Source: Methylobacterium sp. (GTDB taxonomy: Bacteria; Pseudomonadota; Alphaproteobacteria; Rhizobiales; Beijerinckiaceae). From it: 64,000 nt of DNA. Both the position numbers and the translations under genes were made by a program. Numbering within the stretch: the first letter of the stretch is position 1; each line of letters begins with the position of its first letter. The stretch covers positions 175,192-239,191 of the forward strand of contig NZ_JAIETD010000028.1 in assembly GCF_019745455.1 (NCBI RefSeq). The letters run 5' to 3'. The notes beneath the pieces are model-generated. The model was not told the origin of the DNA. It saw only the letters and a list, made by a program, of their open reading frames with translations, and did no database searches. Shown here piece by piece: positions 63,767-64,000 of the stretch.

Positions 63767-64000
63767 GTGTCACGGATAGAAGCCTCTTCCTCGATTTTGG
63801 ACGGTCTGTCTGAGCCTCATCTGTTGCGGGCTCTGCCGGAGGGCGAGTTGCAGGCGGTTGCCGATGCGGTTCGGGCCGAGATGATCGATGCGGTGTCGGT
63901 CACGGGCGGGCATCTTGGGTCGCCGAGTGCGACCGCTAAGCCGCTCCCGCGATGGCGCGCCGGGACGAACGACGCGTTCTTTCACGACGCCCGTAGCGTG
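63767..64000 (+). CDS. dxs: 5' end of a dxs-like gene, Dxs sequence lost after ~52 residues
   Basis: From GTG 63767 the frame reads through to the window end. Residues ~14-52 match the N-terminus of 1-deoxyxylulose-5-phosphate synthase: LRALPEGELQAVADAVRAE and MIDAVSVTGGHLGS, where Dxs continues GLGVVELTVALH. Here it is followed by SPSATAKPLPRWRAGT, which is not Dxs. The match therefore ends at about base 63922. Dxs makes DXP for isoprenoids and vitamins. The gene seems interrupted or truncated here, or the sequence is chimeric; the window end hides the rest. Location directly behind xseB is as expected. Confidence 0.6.
   Translation, partial: MSRIEASSSILDGLSEPHLLRALPEGELQAVADAVRAEMIDAVSVTGGHLGSPSATAKPLPRWRAGTNDAFFHDARSV

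Overview
The window is GC-rich (visibly about two thirds G+C), densely packed and free of rRNA and tRNA genes. Gene families and local order (gatC-gatA-gatB, ruvX, dprA-plsY-pyrC'-pyrB-topA, a Suf operon preceded by Irr-type boxes, an Aae/FUSC efflux cassette, TIGR02301, xseB followed by the start of dxs) point to an alphaproteobacterium of the Hyphomicrobiales (Rhizobiales). A Methylobacterium-like genome is my best guess, by inference only.

Layout. 1-8,350: the end of a LysR regulator, two small exported proteins, a Tat-exported BMP-type binding protein, a glutathione transferase, a GNAT acetyltransferase and a four-gene efflux operon (DUF4345, FUSC, DUF1656, HlyD). 8,351-12,051: the tRNA-dependent amidotransferase genes gatCAB with a small membrane protein. 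12,202-12,784: three tandem genes for 51-57 aa peptides with a double-glycine leader, under an AT-rich upstream region. 13,163-22,370: a small ORF, a SUKH protein, ruvX, dprA, plsY, an apparently inactive dihydroorotase (pyrC'), an isocitrate-lyase-fold enzyme, pyrB and topA. 22,438-25,881: a tautomerase and divergent LysR gene, then membrane protein / winged-helix regulator / cis-prenyltransferase with a 41-bp palindrome repeated in degenerate form at the prenyltransferase start. 26,003-34,823: phoX with a Pho-box-like site, parE, an Omp25-type porin, a RhlE-type helicase and a GGDEF protein.

34,841-43,266 is the Fe-S assembly (SUF) region: group I cysteine desulfurase, sufB, an unknown gene, sufC, sufD, a large palindromic repeat, sufS, sufT, and then sufA beyond a frameshifted Uma2 gene on the other strand. 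Two Irr-like boxes lie upstream of the first gene, so iron/heme control is likely. 43,547-45,560 holds a hydrolase and two toxin-antitoxin loci, one with a frameshifted antitoxin. 45,631-49,683 is a 1,350-residue Pls/PosA-type nonribosomal peptide synthetase whose specificity residues resemble lysine codes.

49,863-64,000 is mostly housekeeping and small-molecule metabolism: histidine phosphatase, PPK2, fabI, a DnaJ-like protein, a lipoprotein, pdxH, an SDR, NUDIX, TIGR02301, the likely active dihydroorotase, ygfZ, a ParDE pair, tag, an HD hydrolase, a tyrosine phosphatase and xseB. The window ends in a reading frame that begins as Dxs but loses the Dxs sequence after about 52 residues.

The parts least explained by known biology are the GG-leader peptide cluster, the Pls-like synthetase and the palindrome-controlled prenyltransferase locus.
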